Shown here one piece after another: positions 16,386 through 29,287 of a stretch of 64,000 bases of DNA. The notes beneath the pieces are model-generated. The model was given only the letters and a program-made list of their open reading frames with translations. It searched no databases and was not told the origin of the DNA. How positions within the stretch are numbered: the first letter of the stretch is position 1; each line of letters starts with the position of its first letter. Position numbers and translations under genes: made by a program. This DNA is from Deinococcus arboris (GTDB lineage: Bacteria; Deinococcota; Deinococci; Deinococcales; Deinococcaceae), in NCBI RefSeq assembly GCF_009755355.1, contig NZ_WQLB01000010.1, positions 62,001 to 126,000 of the forward strand, in the 5' to 3' direction.

Positions 16386-17078
16386 ATGACACTGCCTTCC
16401 CGTCAAAGACCTGTGGTGGTGACAGACCCGCAGGCGGCGGCGCTGCTGCTGGACGCGCGGGCGGTGCGCGCCCTGGGGCCCTTTCTGGGCCGCGCCCTGA
16501 ACGCCCAGGCGGCGGCGCGCGAGGCCGGGCTGCCCATCAGCACCTTGCAGTACCGGGTGCGGCAGTTTCTGGCCTGCGGGCTGCTGCGCCGCGCGGGCCT
16601 CCAGCCCCGCGCTGGGCGCGCCATGACGCTGTACGAGGCTCCAGGCGCCCTGTTCGTGCCGTTTGCCTCCACTCCACTGGTATCGGACACCCTGCTGTCG
16701 GCGGCCAGTTTCGGGCGGTGGCAGGCGCGGCTGACCCGCTCTATCGGCGCGGCCTGGGTGCAGGCGGCGGGGCAGCGCCGCATCGGGCTACATCTGATCG
16801 GTTCAGAGCAGGGCCTGATCTCCCGCAACGTCGAACCCGAACCTGACCCGGAAGCCCCCAACAGCTTTTTCGAGTATCTGCTCAGTGACCAAGGGCCGGC
16901 GGTGTGGGATTCCTGGGGCGTCCTGAGCCTCCCGCCTGACCAGGCCAAGGCCCTGCAACGGGACCTCGCGGCCCTGATGGGCCGGTACCGTTCGGTCGAG
17001 ACCGAAGGCGTCACGCCGCATATCGTGCGCGTGGCCATCGCGCCGCTGGTGCCCGAGGACGGCGAGGCAGAACAGTAA
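16386..17078 (+). CDS. ArsR-like winged-helix transcriptional regulator
   Basis: 230 residues. Residues about 22-75 form a helix-turn-helix (LNAQAAAREAGLPISTLQYRV) with a following wing, as in the ArsR/HTH_20 group. The remaining 150 residues are a sensor-like region without recognisable metal sites. It starts 7 bases after a -10 box. It is divergent from the MFS exporter and is its likely repressor. Confidence 0.75.
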   Translation: MTLPSRQRPVVVTDPQAAALLLDARAVRALGPFLGRALNAQAAAREAGLPISTLQYRVRQFLACGLLRRAGLQPRAGRAMTLYEAPGALFVPFASTPLVSDTLLSAASFGRWQARLTRSIGAAWVQAAGQRRIGLHLIGSEQGLISRNVEPEPDPEAPNSFFEYLLSDQGPAVWDSWGVLSLPPDQAKALQRDLAALMGRYRSVETEGVTPHIVRVAIAPLVPEDGEAEQ

Positions 17079-17126
17079 AAAAGGCCAGCGCAAGACGCTG
17101 ACCCTGGTCCCGCAGTTCACCGAAGT

Positions 17127-17588
17127 TTAAACCGGCGGGTGCGCGTAACTGCTTTCCAGCTGCACCAACCGGGCGTGCTGCTGCTGCTCGCTCTCGACCA
17201 TCAGATCGGCCAGGGTGGTGCTTCCCAGCACGTCGCGCAGGGCGCTGTCCACGCGGTGCCACAGGTTCTGGGTGCCGCAGACGTTCTGGCTTTCGCAGAC
17301 ATGGTCGTCTTCCACGCAGGACACCGGGGCGATGCTGCCTTCCATGGCGGTCACCACGTCGTAGGCACTGATCTCCTGGGCGGGGCGGGCCAGACGGTAC
17401 CCGCCGTGCGCGCCGCGAATACTCTTGATAAAGCCCGCGCGGCGCAGGTTGCTGGCAATCTGTTCGAGGTAGTGCTGGCTGATGCCCTGACGTTCAGACA
17501 CGTCCTTGAGGGGCACGGCCTCACCGCCCCGGCGCGCGATTTCAATCAGGGCACGCAGGCCGTATTGCGCTTTGGTCGAAACCCACAT
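17127..17588 (-). CDS. Rrf2-family transcriptional regulator, probable Fe-S sensor
   Basis: 153 residues with the Rrf2 opening MWVSTKAQYGLRALIEIA and helix-turn-helix at ISQHYLEQIASNLRRAG. Three cysteines, Cys91, Cys98 and Cys104, have the C-x6-C-x5-C spacing used by IscR/RsrR/NsrR to hold an iron-sulfur cluster. Its TAGACT box lies 6 bases before the ATG. There is no isc/suf operon next to it, so its targets are not evident. Confidence 0.88.
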   Translation of the reverse strand: MWVSTKAQYGLRALIEIARRGGEAVPLKDVSERQGISQHYLEQIASNLRRAGFIKSIRGAHGGYRLARPAQEISAYDVVTAMEGSIAPVSCVEDDHVCESQNVCGTQNLWHRVDSALRDVLGSTTLADLMVESEQQQHARLVQLESSYAHPPV

Positions 17589-17594
17589 GCCCCC

Positions 17595-17600
17595 AGTCTA
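17595..17600 (-). promoter_or_regulatory. -10 box (TAGACT) of the Rrf2 gene
   Basis: It ends 6 bases before the ATG at 17588, the leaderless pattern. Confidence 0.5.
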
Positions 17601-17676
17601 CTCCGGAAACTCGGACACAACGTAAGGGTTTTTTCGTTGTGACCTCCACGAAACGCCCATGCAACGGCCCAGGGCC

Positions 17677-17682
17677 TAACCT
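17677..17682 (+). promoter_or_regulatory. -10 box (TAACCT) of the secreted-protein gene
   Basis: It ends 6 bases before the ATG at 17689, the leaderless pattern. Confidence 0.45.
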
Positions 17683-17688
17683 GCGGCC

Positions 17689-18459
17689 ATGATTCCTCTG
17701 GTTCTGCGCCGCGCGGCCTTCCTCGCCCTGCTTCTTGTGCCGGTGGCCTACGCCCAGAGCGGCTGTGTGGGCTTCGTGTGCAGCGCGCCTGGGGCAGGCA
17801 CGGCGGGCCGGGGACCGCTGGACAGCGCGTATCTGGAGGTGCTGGGGCGCGTCAGCAGCGCCCAGGAACGCGGCTTGTGGGAGGCGCGGGGCGTGCGCGA
17901 GGGGACCCTGAGCGCCGCGCAGGCGGCCCAGGTGCGCGCCGAACTGCGGCGCAACGTGCACGCGCCCGCAGCCAGCGCCCTGCTGAGCGACCTGACCCTG
18001 CGGGTGTTTCTCGATTCGTTCGGGGCCGCGCCGCACCCCAACAATCCCTTTTTCAAGCTGCTGGGTCAGCTGGCCAAAAAACCCGACAGCACCTACGCCA
18101 GCCTGCTGGACTTCACGCGCAGCTACCTGCAAGACCCGCAAATTGACGGCGCCCGAGAAGGGCTGATTTCCGCGGCCTACATCCGCAGCCTGGGCCGGCC
18201 GCCCAGCAGCGGCGACCTGACCTACTGGCAGGCGCAGGTGAAGGCCAGTGGCCGCAACTTTACTGACATCGTGCAGGCCGGCCAGGACTGGGTACTGAGT
18301 GCAGGCAACGAGGCGGAATTTTCGGCCCTGATTCGGCGGGCGTTCAAGGCGGCTGGCCGCGCCGCGCCCACGGGCGACCAGATCATCAAGATTCGGCTGG
18401 CCAACCAGACCACGCGCCGCACCTTCGACGAATGGAAGGTCTTTGTGCAGAAGTTCTAG
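17689..18459 (+). CDS. Secreted protein with DUF4214-like segments
   Basis: 256 residues. The N-terminus LVLRRAAFLALLLVPVAYAQS is a signal peptide, probably cleaved after AYAQ. The mature part is helical and has two segments (LDSAYLEVLGRVSSAQERGLW and AAYIRSLGRPPSSGDLTYWQ) resembling DUF4214 repeats, often seen in extracellular proteins. Two Cys in GCVGFVC follow the signal. It sits alone between rrf2 and pabBA. Function unknown. Confidence 0.6.
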   Translation: MIPLVLRRAAFLALLLVPVAYAQSGCVGFVCSAPGAGTAGRGPLDSAYLEVLGRVSSAQERGLWEARGVREGTLSAAQAAQVRAELRRNVHAPAASALLSDLTLRVFLDSFGAAPHPNNPFFKLLGQLAKKPDSTYASLLDFTRSYLQDPQIDGAREGLISAAYIRSLGRPPSSGDLTYWQAQVKASGRNFTDIVQAGQDWVLSAGNEAEFSALIRRAFKAAGRAAPTGDQIIKIRLANQTTRRTFDEWKVFVQKF

Positions 18460-18564
18460 CTCAGGGCACTGGGGACTGGGGCTCTCTGGGCCGCCTGGAC
18501 ATCCTGGCAGGGCTCCGGCTGGGGAGGCCGTGACCCAGGCCCCTGCCTGTGCCGCAGAGACGAG

Positions 18565-18570
18565 TAGAAT
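18565..18570 (+). promoter_or_regulatory. -10 box (TAGAAT) of the pabBA gene
   Basis: It ends 7 bases before the GTG at 18578 and decides that start over longer in-frame alternatives. Confidence 0.55.
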
Positions 18571-18577
18571 CCGCCCC

Positions 18578-20467
18578 GTGACGGCGCCTCCAGTGTTGCC
18601 CCCCGACCTGTCTCCGGCCCGCGCTCTGCGCCGCCTGCACGCGGCTGGTGCGCCGGGGCTGGTGCTGCTGGAATCGCTGGGGCCAGTGGTGGCGTACGGA
18701 AGGTACACCTTTCTGAGTGCGTGGCCGAGCCAGGTTCGCCATGATCTGCCGGACGTTCCGGCTGGGGACGCCCTCTTTCCCGCCTGGCTGGGCGGCCTGA
18801 AATACGAGGCGGCGCGGGGCTTTGGCCTGAACACGCATCCGGCCCAGGGCGAGGCGATGTGGTGGGGTCACTACCCCTCGGGGCTGGTGTGGGACCGCGC
18901 CGCCGGCACCCTGGACGTGGTGGGCAGGGCGCATCTGGACTGGGCTGCCCTGCTGTCGGGCGATCCTGGCCCGGAGCCTGAGCTGACCGTGGGCCCTTTC
19001 GGCGCCGATGACGTGGACTATCCAGCCGGCGTGCGGGCCGTGCAGGAGCTGATCCGGGCGGGTGAGGTCTATCAGGTCAACCTCTCACGCGGGGTGCAGG
19101 CGCAGGCCCACGGCGACCCGCTGGCGGCCTACCTGCGGCTACGAGAAGTGAACCCCAGCCCCTTTATGGCGTATGCCGATCTGGGGGACGAGGTGGTGGT
19201 GTCGTGCAGTCCAGAGCGGCTGGTGCGCTGGGCCGGCGGCCTCGTATCGGCGCGGCCGATTGCCGGCACCCGCCGCCGGGGCGACACGCCACAGGAAGAC
19301 GCCGCCTTTGAAGCCGAGCTGCGCGCCAGCCCGAAAGAAACCGCCGAACACACCATGCTGGTGGACCTCGTGCGGCACGACCTGGGCCGGGTGGCGGCGC
19401 CGGGCAGCGTCACGGTGCCCGACCTGATGCTGGTCGAGCGCTACAGCCACGTCATGCATCTGGTTTCGGAGGTGCAGGCACAGGCCAGAGCCGGCGTGAC
19501 GCTGCGCGAGGTGCTGGCCGCCACCTTCCCCGGCGGCACGATCACCGGCGCCCCCAAAGAGCGTGTGATGGAGGCGATTGCGGCCCTGGAACCCGGGCCG
19601 CGCGGCTGGTACACCGGCGGCCTGGGCCTGATCAGCGGGGCGGCGGTGGACCTGAATATCCTGATTCGCACGGCGGCGTTTACTCGCACGGACAGCGGCT
19701 GGTCGGTCGAGGTGCGTGCAGGCGGCGGCACCGTCATCGACGCCGACCCGGCGCGCGAAGCCCAGGAAACGGTCCACAAGGCCCAGGCCCTCCTGAGCGT
19801 GCTGGCCGGCGTGCCGGGCCGCCCAGCGCAGCCGCCGGTCCCGCCGGTGCCAGGCCGTCCCTGGGCGCCGCCCCCGGCCCAGACCTCGACCGGCCTGCGG
19901 GTGCTGCTGCTGGACAACCGCGACTCGTTTACCTGGAACCTGGCCCACGACCTGCTGGCGCTGGGGGCACAGGTGGAGGTGCGGTCTCAGGACGAGGCAG
20001 CGCGCGATCTGCTGGCCAGCCAGCCGGACGCGGTGTTGGTCGGGCCAGGGCCAGGGACGCCCGAGACCAGCGGCTGCACCCTGGCCCTGACGCGCGCCTG
20101 CCTGCAGGGCGGCGTGCCGCTGCTGGGCGTGTGCCTGGGGCATCAGGCGCTGGGGCAGGTGCTGGGCGGGCAGATTGCGCGGGCCGCGCCGGTGCATGGC
20201 CGCCCAGAGTACGCGCGCCACAGCGGCGCCGGCCTGTTTGAGGGTGTGCCGCAGGGCGCGGCCTTTGGGCGCTATCACTCGCTGGTCGTTCGTGACCTGG
20301 ACCCCGCCCTGGTGACCGCCACCAGCGAGGACGGCGAGGTCATGGCGCTGGAAGTGCCGGGCCGGCCTGCCTGGGGGGTGCAGTTTCACCCCGAAAGTGT
20401 TCTAAGCCCCGCCGGACGCACCCTGCTGGGCAACTGGCTGGGGCTCAGCGCGGCGCACCGGCGATGA
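18578..20467 (+). CDS. pabB: Fused aminodeoxychorismate synthase: PabB + PabA (glutamine amidotransferase)
   Basis: 629 residues. Residues 1-405 are a chorismate-binding domain (AGEVYQVNLSRG, PIAGTRRRG, TMLVDLVRHDLGR, FPGGTITGAPKERVMEAI). After a Pro-rich linker, residues about 440-625 are a class I glutamine amidotransferase with nucleophile Cys519 in GVCLGHQ and the His/Glu pair in QFHPES. YQVNLSR and the pabC gene directly downstream argue for 4-amino-4-deoxychorismate (folate) rather than anthranilate synthesis. The GTG start follows a TAGAAT box by 7 bases. It overlaps pabC by 4 bases. Confidence 0.9.
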   Translation: MTAPPVLPPDLSPARALRRLHAAGAPGLVLLESLGPVVAYGRYTFLSAWPSQVRHDLPDVPAGDALFPAWLGGLKYEAARGFGLNTHPAQGEAMWWGHYPSGLVWDRAAGTLDVVGRAHLDWAALLSGDPGPEPELTVGPFGADDVDYPAGVRAVQELIRAGEVYQVNLSRGVQAQAHGDPLAAYLRLREVNPSPFMAYADLGDEVVVSCSPERLVRWAGGLVSARPIAGTRRRGDTPQEDAAFEAELRASPKETAEHTMLVDLVRHDLGRVAAPGSVTVPDLMLVERYSHVMHLVSEVQAQARAGVTLREVLAATFPGGTITGAPKERVMEAIAALEPGPRGWYTGGLGLISGAAVDLNILIRTAAFTRTDSGWSVEVRAGGGTVIDADPAREAQETVHKAQALLSVLAGVPGRPAQPPVPPVPGRPWAPPPAQTSTGLRVLLLDNRDSFTWNLAHDLLALGAQVEVRSQDEAARDLLASQPDAVLVGPGPGTPETSGCTLALTRACLQGGVPLLGVCLGHQALGQVLGGQIARAAPVHGRPEYARHSGAGLFEGVPQGAAFGRYHSLVVRDLDPALVTATSEDGEVMALEVPGRPAWGVQFHPESVLSPAGRTLLGNWLGLSAAHRR

Positions 20468-21159
20468 AGCCCCTGCCCGACGAGCTGAACCAGCCCGCCT
20501 GGCTGCACGGGACGTCGGCTTTTACGACCGTGCGGACCCGGCACGGCACAGCGCTCCACTGGCCCGCCCACCTGAGCCGGCTGCGCGGCACCTGCGCCTT
20601 TCTGGGCCTGCCTGTGCCGGACCACGTTCTGCCCGCCTTTGACGCCTTCCCCTGGGGCCTGCTGCGCGTCACGGTGACCGAGGGCGGCACCTTCTGGTCC
20701 CACCGTGCCCTGACCCCTGGCCCCCGCCCATCCGGCGTGACGGTGCGCCTGACGGACGTGCAGGTTCACCCTCAGCTGGCCGCCCACAAGACGGGCAACT
20801 ATCTGCCCGCCCGTCTGGCGGCCAAGCAATCGGCGCCCGCCTTTGAAGGCTGGCTGCAGGACGCCGGCGGCCACGTTGTGGACGGCAGCCGGACGGCGCC
20901 ACTGCTGGAACTGGACGGCGAGCTGGTGGTGCCCGCCGGTGGCCTGCCCAGCATTACGCGAGTGGCAGCTCTGGCAGGGCGACCCCACGTCACGCGCCCG
21001 GTCCACAGGGCCGACCTGCCCCGCATCACCCGCGCCTGGATCTGCGGCAGCGGCGTGGGTGTGGTGCCTGTGCAAAAGATTGAAGGGCCAGCATTAAACT
21101 TAGCCCTGCCGACCACCTGGCTGACCACGGCGGACCCTGCACTGGTATGGCCGGAGTGA
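20464..21159 (+). CDS. pabC: Aminodeoxychorismate lyase, class IV PLP enzyme
   Basis: 231 residues. FTTVRTRHG near residue 20 is the class IV start motif, KTGNYLPARLAAK contains the likely PLP-binding Lys, and VVDGSRTAPLL is the phosphate/cofactor region. It releases pyruvate from ADC to give 4-aminobenzoate for folate. It overlaps pabBA (ATGA), so the two products are made together. Sequence is divergent, and D-amino-acid or branched-chain aminotransferase activity is less likely given context. Confidence 0.85.
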   Translation: MKPLPDELNQPAWLHGTSAFTTVRTRHGTALHWPAHLSRLRGTCAFLGLPVPDHVLPAFDAFPWGLLRVTVTEGGTFWSHRALTPGPRPSGVTVRLTDVQVHPQLAAHKTGNYLPARLAAKQSAPAFEGWLQDAGGHVVDGSRTAPLLELDGELVVPAGGLPSITRVAALAGRPHVTRPVHRADLPRITRAWICGSGVGVVPVQKIEGPALNLALPTTWLTTADPALVWPE

Positions 21160-21294
21160 GTGGGGTGTGGGGAAGGCCGGAACCGTAAGAGACTATGCGC
21201 GGAACAGAGCCGAAAAAACCTCGTCCTGAGCGCCGCACCCTGCGGGAGTTTCACAAGTTCTCCACAGCAGAGAGGAAGACACAACCATCAAGTC

Positions 21295-21527
<233 letters not shown>

Positions 21528-21549
21528 GAACGCACCGCCTAAACCCCAT

Positions 21550-21581
21550 CAAAAAAAAGCCCCAACCTAACCAGGCTGGAG
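21550..21581 (-). terminator. Intrinsic terminator of the glycine-rich protein gene
   Basis: On the minus strand GCTCCAGCCT pairs with AGGTTGGGGC around a 4-base loop (10 pairs, two G-U), followed by eight T. It lies 18 bp after the stop codon at 21599. Confidence 0.85.
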
Positions 21582-21598
21582 CTCCTCGCCAATCCCGC

Positions 21599-22198
21599 TT
21601 AGTGGCCGTTGTTGCCGGTACGCTCACTCTGCAGCTGTCCGCCGCCCACCACATCATCCAGCTTGACCGCGCCAAACTTTCTCATCAGGCTCAGCGCCTC
21701 ATCGGTGCGCGCACCATTGGGGTCACGGGCAATCACCATGACGTGCCCGCCCCGCAGCCCCTGGTAGAACTTCTCGGCCTGTGCGGCGGGCACGCCCATA
21801 CGGCGCAGCAGCTTCACGTAGTCGCCGTGGTCACTGCCGGCCAGGGCGCCGAACAGGCCGCCCAGCCCAGCGCCGCCCAGGACGCCGAACAGCACCCCAA
21901 ACAGCCCGCCTTCCTGATAGATGCGCGTGACCGGATAGACAATGAGAATGAGCCAGACCGGCACCGTCAGGGCCAGGCCGCCCAGGATGCCCAGAAGGGC
22001 GCCCTTGATCACGCTGCCCGAGCCGCCGGGCGCGCCAGCTTCAGGGCTGACCCCAGTTTGCTGGGCAATATCGTCTTCGGCCACCACGTCGGTCAGGGCA
22101 AAGCCCAGGTGGTCACGGTCAAAGCCGCGCTGTTGCAGGGCCTGCAAGGCGCCCTGCGCCTGCTGAGGTTCGCGGAAAAGAGCCACGACGCTTTCCAT
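21599..22198 (-). CDS. General stress protein 17M-like, glycine-rich membrane protein
   Basis: 199 residues. Residues 1-35 (VVALFREPQQAQGALQALQQRGF) resemble the N-terminal domain of general stress protein 17M. The middle is a Gly-rich hydrophobic stretch with two likely membrane segments (ALLGILGGLALTVPVWLILIV and GVLFGVLGGAGLGGLFGALAG). The C-terminal part (GVPAAQAEKFYQGLRGGHVMVIA) is soluble. The ATG at 22198 has AGGAT close upstream. It is divergent from the polyprenyl synthase. Confidence 0.65.
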   Translation of the reverse strand: MESVVALFREPQQAQGALQALQQRGFDRDHLGFALTDVVAEDDIAQQTGVSPEAGAPGGSGSVIKGALLGILGGLALTVPVWLILIVYPVTRIYQEGGLFGVLFGVLGGAGLGGLFGALAGSDHGDYVKLLRRMGVPAAQAEKFYQGLRGGHVMVIARDPNGARTDEALSLMRKFGAVKLDDVVGGGQLQSERTGNNGH

Positions 22199-22311
22199 AT
22201 CCTGTTTTGTAGCACGCGGCCCTCCTGGCCTGCGAGGGACAAAGCGGGGGAGTTGCTTTAGATCTGGGGCGGCACCGTGGGGCCGGTACGTTTTACCCGC
22301 CGCCGCTTTTC

Positions 22312-22317
22312 TATACT
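22312..22317 (+). promoter_or_regulatory. -10 box (TATACT) of the polyprenyl synthase gene
   Basis: It ends 7 bases before the ATG at 22325, the leaderless pattern. Confidence 0.55.
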
Positions 22318-22324
22318 GAACCCC

Positions 22325-23299
22325 ATGACTGGCGTGGTGGCCCTGGGCGTGCCGGACGCGGCCTTTGAGGCGCGGCTGCGCGAGGTGCTGCGTTCGCGCG
22401 TGGAGTTCATAGAGCTGATTGGCGACGACCTGGTGGCCGCCGGTGGCAAGCGGGTGCGGCCCCTGCTGACCTACCTGGCCGCGCAGGCGCTGGGCGCCCA
22501 CCCTGGCCAGCCTGACTGGGCCGGCGTGCGCGACCTGGCGGTAGGCGCCGAACTACTGCACTCGGCGTCGCTGCTGCACGACGACCTGATTGACGACGCC
22601 GACACCCGCCGGGGGCATCAGGCGGCGTTCCGGCGCTTTGGCAATGTGGTCAGCGTCATGAGCGGCGACTTCATGCTCTCGCGGCTGCTGCTGCTGCTCT
22701 CCGGCTTGCCGGCCAGCGCCGAACTGACGCGCCTGTTTGGCACGGCCGCCAGCGTGATCTGCGAGGGCGAGGTCCTGCAGTTTCAGGTGGCGGCCTACCA
22801 GGACTACGCCTGGGAGCATTACCTGCAAGTCATTCACGGCAAGACGGCGGCCCTGACCGAGCTGGCCACCGCCGCCCCCGCCGCGCTGCTGGGGGCCAGC
22901 GCCGCTCACCGCGAGGCCCTGGCCACCTACGGGCGCGAATTTGGGATGGCCTTTCAGATGCAAGACGACCTGCTGGACCTGACCGGCGACGAGGGCCGCA
23001 CCGGCAAGCCCGTCGGCGGCGACCTGCGCGAGGGCAAAGCCACCGCGCCGACCCTCTACCTGCTGGACGGCCCCCACGCCGCCGAAGTGCGTGAGGTGCT
23101 GGAGCGCCGCGCCGCGCAGCAGGGTGACGTGGCCCGCGTGCACCTGCTGGCCGAACAGAGCGGCGCCCTCCAGGCCACCCGCGCCGAGATTGCGCGCCGC
23201 AGCCACCTGGCTGCCGACGCCCTGTCTGTCCTCCCCCCATCTGACGCCAGAGCCGCCCTGCTGGACCTGGCCACAAGAGAGAGAGAACGGACGCACTAA
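22325..23299 (+). CDS. Trans-polyprenyl diphosphate synthase
   Basis: 324 residues. First Asp-rich motif DDLIDDADTRRG and second DDLLDLTGDE bind Mg-diphosphate. GGKRVRPLLTYLAA and FQMQDD fit the long-chain class. Chain length is not readable with certainty, but Deinococcus uses MK-8, so octaprenyl diphosphate for menaquinone is a fair guess. The start follows TATACT by 7 bases. Confidence 0.87.
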   Translation: MTGVVALGVPDAAFEARLREVLRSRVEFIELIGDDLVAAGGKRVRPLLTYLAAQALGAHPGQPDWAGVRDLAVGAELLHSASLLHDDLIDDADTRRGHQAAFRRFGNVVSVMSGDFMLSRLLLLLSGLPASAELTRLFGTAASVICEGEVLQFQVAAYQDYAWEHYLQVIHGKTAALTELATAAPAALLGASAAHREALATYGREFGMAFQMQDDLLDLTGDEGRTGKPVGGDLREGKATAPTLYLLDGPHAAEVREVLERRAAQQGDVARVHLLAEQSGALQATRAEIARRSHLAADALSVLPPSDARAALLDLATRERERTH

Positions 23300-23604
23300 C
23301 CAGTTTGTCCCGCATGGCAGAACATGGCTGGCCTCTGCTCTGAGCTGGGGCGCTTTACACATGCAAAGTTCAGCAGAGTCACCACAGCAGCTGTACGGCT
23401 GGAATCGCTTCATACCTGAACTGTGTACAGCGCGCCTGGGCGGCCTTGACCCCTGTGCCCGCGCCCGCTACAACGGGGGCGGCCCGGACGGCCAGACGGA
23501 ACACCCCCAGCCTGTCTATGCGTCTTTTCAGAGGCGTGTATGCTTCAAAAGCAGCCAAGCTTTCACCCACCCAAAGTTCCCACCGAAGGGAAGGAGACTG
23601 TTAC
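23300..23604. other. Leader region of gdhA, no gene seen
   Basis: 305 bp. CTGTAC near 23391 and GTACAG near 23425 form a spaced inverted repeat. AAGGAG before 23605 is the gdhA ribosome-binding site. Otherwise no gene or RNA family is recognised. Confidence 0.4.
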
Positions 23605-24849
<1,245 letters not shown>

Positions 24850-24956
24850 CGCCGGTGGCTGAAGGCCAATGGCAGATGGCGCACAGCTGAAGCCAGAGCA
24901 TCAGCCCTCGCTTGTCCACTCCCCACTTCCTACTCCCCTCCGAAGGAGGCTTCCCC

Positions 24957-26279
<1,323 letters not shown>

Positions 26280-26297
26280 AGCTGTAGATGGTTAAAA

Positions 26298-26340
26298 GGT
26301 GATGGTTGATGGAAAGGGGTGTTCTCCATCAACCATCACC
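26298..26340. terminator. Long hairpin between convergent gdhB and panB
   Basis: GGTGATGGTTGATGG (26298-26312) pairs perfectly with CCATCAACCATCACC (26326-26340), a 15-bp stem with a 13-base loop. It lies between two convergent genes. T-runs are weak, so it could also work as an mRNA 3' stabiliser. Confidence 0.7.
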
Positions 26341-26355
26341 CTTCTTCCATCACCT

Positions 26356-27177
26356 TCAGTACAGCTTGCCCAGCACGTCATCCTTCATCACAAAGGCGTT
26401 GTCCTTGGTGGGAAACTCGCGGGCACGCACTTCTGCCGCGTAGGCCTCAATGGCCTCGCGGGCAGCGCGGCCCAGTTCCGCGTAGCGCTTGGCGATTTTC
26501 TTCTCCTCGCCCTCATAGACACCCAGCAGGTCGTGGGTCACGAGTACCTGGCCCCCGCAGTGGACCCCAGCGCCAATGCCGATGGTGGGAATCCTTAGGC
26601 GCTCACTGACCAGTTTGGCTAGGCGGGCAGGAATGACCTCCAGCACGATGGCAAAGGCTCCGGCGGCTTCCAGGGCGGCGGCGCCGTCCAGGGTCAGGCG
26701 GGCCGAGGCGTCGTCCTTGCCCTGCACGCGCAGGCCACCCTGAGCGGTGGCGGTCTGGGGCAGCAGGCCCACATGGCCCATCACAGGAATCCCGTTGCGG
26801 GTCAGCGTCTGCACCACCTCCAGAATCTCGGGGGTGGCGCCCTCCATCTTGACCGCGTCGGCGCCCGTTTCCTGAATCACGCGCACGGCGTGGCGCATGG
26901 CGTCCTGCACACCGGTGTGGTAGGTCCCAAACGGCAGGTCCACGATCATGAAGGTGTCGGGTGCGCCCCGCCGCACCGCGCGGGCGTGGTGAATCATGTC
27001 GCCCAGTGTCACCGGCGCCGTCGAGTCGTAGCCCAGCACCACGTTGCCCAGCGAGTCACCGACCAGAATCAGGTCCACGCCCGCCGCCTCGGCGTGGCGC
27101 CCGCCGGGATAGTCGTAGGCCGTCACCATGACCAGCGGGACCTCGGCGTGCTGCAACTCGGGGATGGAGCGCTTCAT
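26356..27177 (-). CDS. panB: 3-methyl-2-oxobutanoate hydroxymethyltransferase
   Basis: 273 residues. Metal and substrate motifs include [36 protein letters not shown] and the catalytic-Glu segment VLEVIPA. It makes ketopantoate, the first step of pantothenate/CoA synthesis. The ATG at 27177 is chosen because TACGCT lies 7 bases upstream; an in-frame start 33 bases further up is less likely. Confidence 0.95.
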   Translation of the reverse strand: MKRSIPELQHAEVPLVMVTAYDYPGGRHAEAAGVDLILVGDSLGNVVLGYDSTAPVTLGDMIHHARAVRRGAPDTFMIVDLPFGTYHTGVQDAMRHAVRVIQETGADAVKMEGATPEILEVVQTLTRNGIPVMGHVGLLPQTATAQGGLRVQGKDDASARLTLDGAAALEAAGAFAIVLEVIPARLAKLVSERLRIPTIGIGAGVHCGGQVLVTHDLLGVYEGEEKKIAKRYAELGRAAREAIEAYAAEVRAREFPTKDNAFVMKDDVLGKLY

Positions 27178-27184
27178 GGTGGGC

Positions 27185-27190
27185 AGCGTA
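27185..27190 (-). promoter_or_regulatory. -10 box (TACGCT) of panB
   Basis: It ends 7 bases before the ATG at 27177 and decides that start. Confidence 0.5.
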
Positions 27191-27371
27191 ACAGAAGGGG
27201 GTGGGAGCAACTGACAGCCGCCTTTCGTTGCCGTGAGGGGACCACGCCCCTCAAGTTCAACTCCTGTCCTTGACGGTCAATTGCGTGGCTGCGTGGCCTG
27301 GCCAGCTTGCGATGGAAAGCCTGCTCCTTTCAAGCTAGGCCGTCAGGCCGCTGACCGGCCCAGTGCTCAAT

Positions 27372-28607
27372 TCAGTCCTCAATGTCGTCCAGATTCATGG
27401 CCCGCAGTTCGGGGGCCAGCAGGGTGGTGGCCGCCACCACGACCAGGGTCACCACCCCGCCCAGCCACACGCTGCGCGCGGTACCCAGCAGCCGCGCCGC
27501 CACGCCACTTTCAAAAGCCCCCAGCTCATTGCTGGCACCGATAAACATGCCGCTGACTGCATTGACGCGCCCGCGCATGTGGTCCGGGGTCTTGAGCTGC
27601 AGCGTCGCGCTGCGAATGACCATGCTGATGCCGTCAAACACCCCTGCCGCAATCAGCGCCGCCACGCTGAGGGCCAGGTTCTGCGAGAGCCCGAAGACAA
27701 TGATGCTCAGGCCAAAGCCCGCCACCGAGACCAGCAGCGTGCGCCCCGCACCCTGGCCAGGCGGGCGCCGCGTGGCCAGCAGCGTCACCACCAGTGACCC
27801 CACGCTGGGGGCCGCCACCAGCAGACCCAGCCCGGTCGGCCCGGTCCTGAGGATGTCGCTGGCAAAAATAGGCAGCAGCGCCACCGCACCGCCGAACAGC
27901 ACACTGAACAGGTCCAGGGCCATGCTGCCCACCAGCACCTGCCGCTGCACCACAAAGGCCAGGCCTGCCTTGACGCTCTGCATGAACGGCTCGCCGGGGG
28001 TGAAGGCCGGGCGCCCCTTACTTTTGACAAAGGCCACGCAGCCCAGCGACACCACGAACAGCACGCAGGCCACCAGATACGCCCCCTGCGCCCCCACCGA
28101 GGCGTACAGCACCCCGCCCAGCGCTGGCCCGATGATGGCAGCGGCTTGCCAAGCACTGGAGCGCCACGCCGAAGCCCGCAGCAGCAGTTCGCGCGGCACC
28201 ACCTGCGCCTGAAAGGCGGGCAGCGCCGGGTCCGAAAAGCCGCGCGCCACCCCCAGCATAAAAATCAGGGCCAGCAGCGGCCAGATGCCGCCCACCCCAG
28301 CGTGCGGGGCGTATAGGGCAAACAGCGCCGCGCAGGTTACCTCCACCCCGATGGTCAGCAGCAGGATGCGCCGCCGGTCACTGCGGTCAGCCACCACCCC
28401 GCCCAGCAGGGCCAGGCTGAGGGCCGGAATGGCCTCCACCAGCCCCAGCAGCCCCAGGGTCAGCGGGTCTTTGGTCAGCTGATACAGCTGGTAGGCCACC
28501 GTCAGGGCCACCGCGCGCCCGGCCAGCGTGCTGGTGACAGCGGCCACCAGCATGGCGCGGAACTCGGGGTAGTGCAGAACGTTGGCCGACACGGGGGCAG
28601 ACTTCAC
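27372..28607 (-). CDS. MFS transporter (MFS_3)
   Basis: 411 residues and about 12 membrane helices. [16 protein letters not shown] is the loop motif. [18 protein letters not shown] and [14 protein letters not shown] are conserved MFS_3 features. A GTG start at 28607 follows TAGACT by 7 bases. The substrate is unknown. There is no adjacent regulator, and panB downstream is about 190 bp away with nothing recognisable between. Confidence 0.85.
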   Translation of the reverse strand: MKSAPVSANVLHYPEFRAMLVAAVTSTLAGRAVALTVAYQLYQLTKDPLTLGLLGLVEAIPALSLALLGGVVADRSDRRRILLLTIGVEVTCAALFALYAPHAGVGGIWPLLALIFMLGVARGFSDPALPAFQAQVVPRELLLRASAWRSSAWQAAAIIGPALGGVLYASVGAQGAYLVACVLFVVSLGCVAFVKSKGRPAFTPGEPFMQSVKAGLAFVVQRQVLVGSMALDLFSVLFGGAVALLPIFASDILRTGPTGLGLLVAAPSVGSLVVTLLATRRPPGQGAGRTLLVSVAGFGLSIIVFGLSQNLALSVAALIAAGVFDGISMVIRSATLQLKTPDHMRGRVNAVSGMFIGASNELGAFESGVAARLLGTARSVWLGGVVTLVVVAATTLLAPELRAMNLDDIED

Positions 28608-28614
28608 GCGGCCG

Positions 28615-28620
28615 AGTCTA
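28615..28620 (-). promoter_or_regulatory. -10 box (TAGACT) of the MFS gene, next to an inverted repeat
   Basis: It ends 7 bases before the GTG at 28607. AGGCCGG (28620-28626) and CCGGCCT (28634-28640) form an inverted repeat beginning at the box, a possible operator. Confidence 0.5.
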
Positions 28621-28760
28621 GGCCGGACAGACGCCGGCCTCTGTCACCCCGCTCCCGTCTGGTCAACCGCCGTGGTCAGACTTGGCCTGCCTCCGTTAAG
28701 GCGCCTCCGGTCAGCCTCTCTCCTTCCCAGTTTGGTGGCAGAGGCGCTGGGAGGGAATTT

Positions 28761-28787
28761 AAAAAAGCTCCGCACCACGCACGGAGC
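28761..28787 (-). terminator. Intrinsic terminator of the DUF420 gene
   Basis: On the minus strand GCTCCG pairs with CGGAGC around a 9-base loop, followed by six T. It lies 18 bp after the stop at 28805. Confidence 0.85.
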
Positions 28788-28804
28788 CCAGCTTGACTTT
28801 GGCT

Positions 28805-29287
<483 letters not shown>
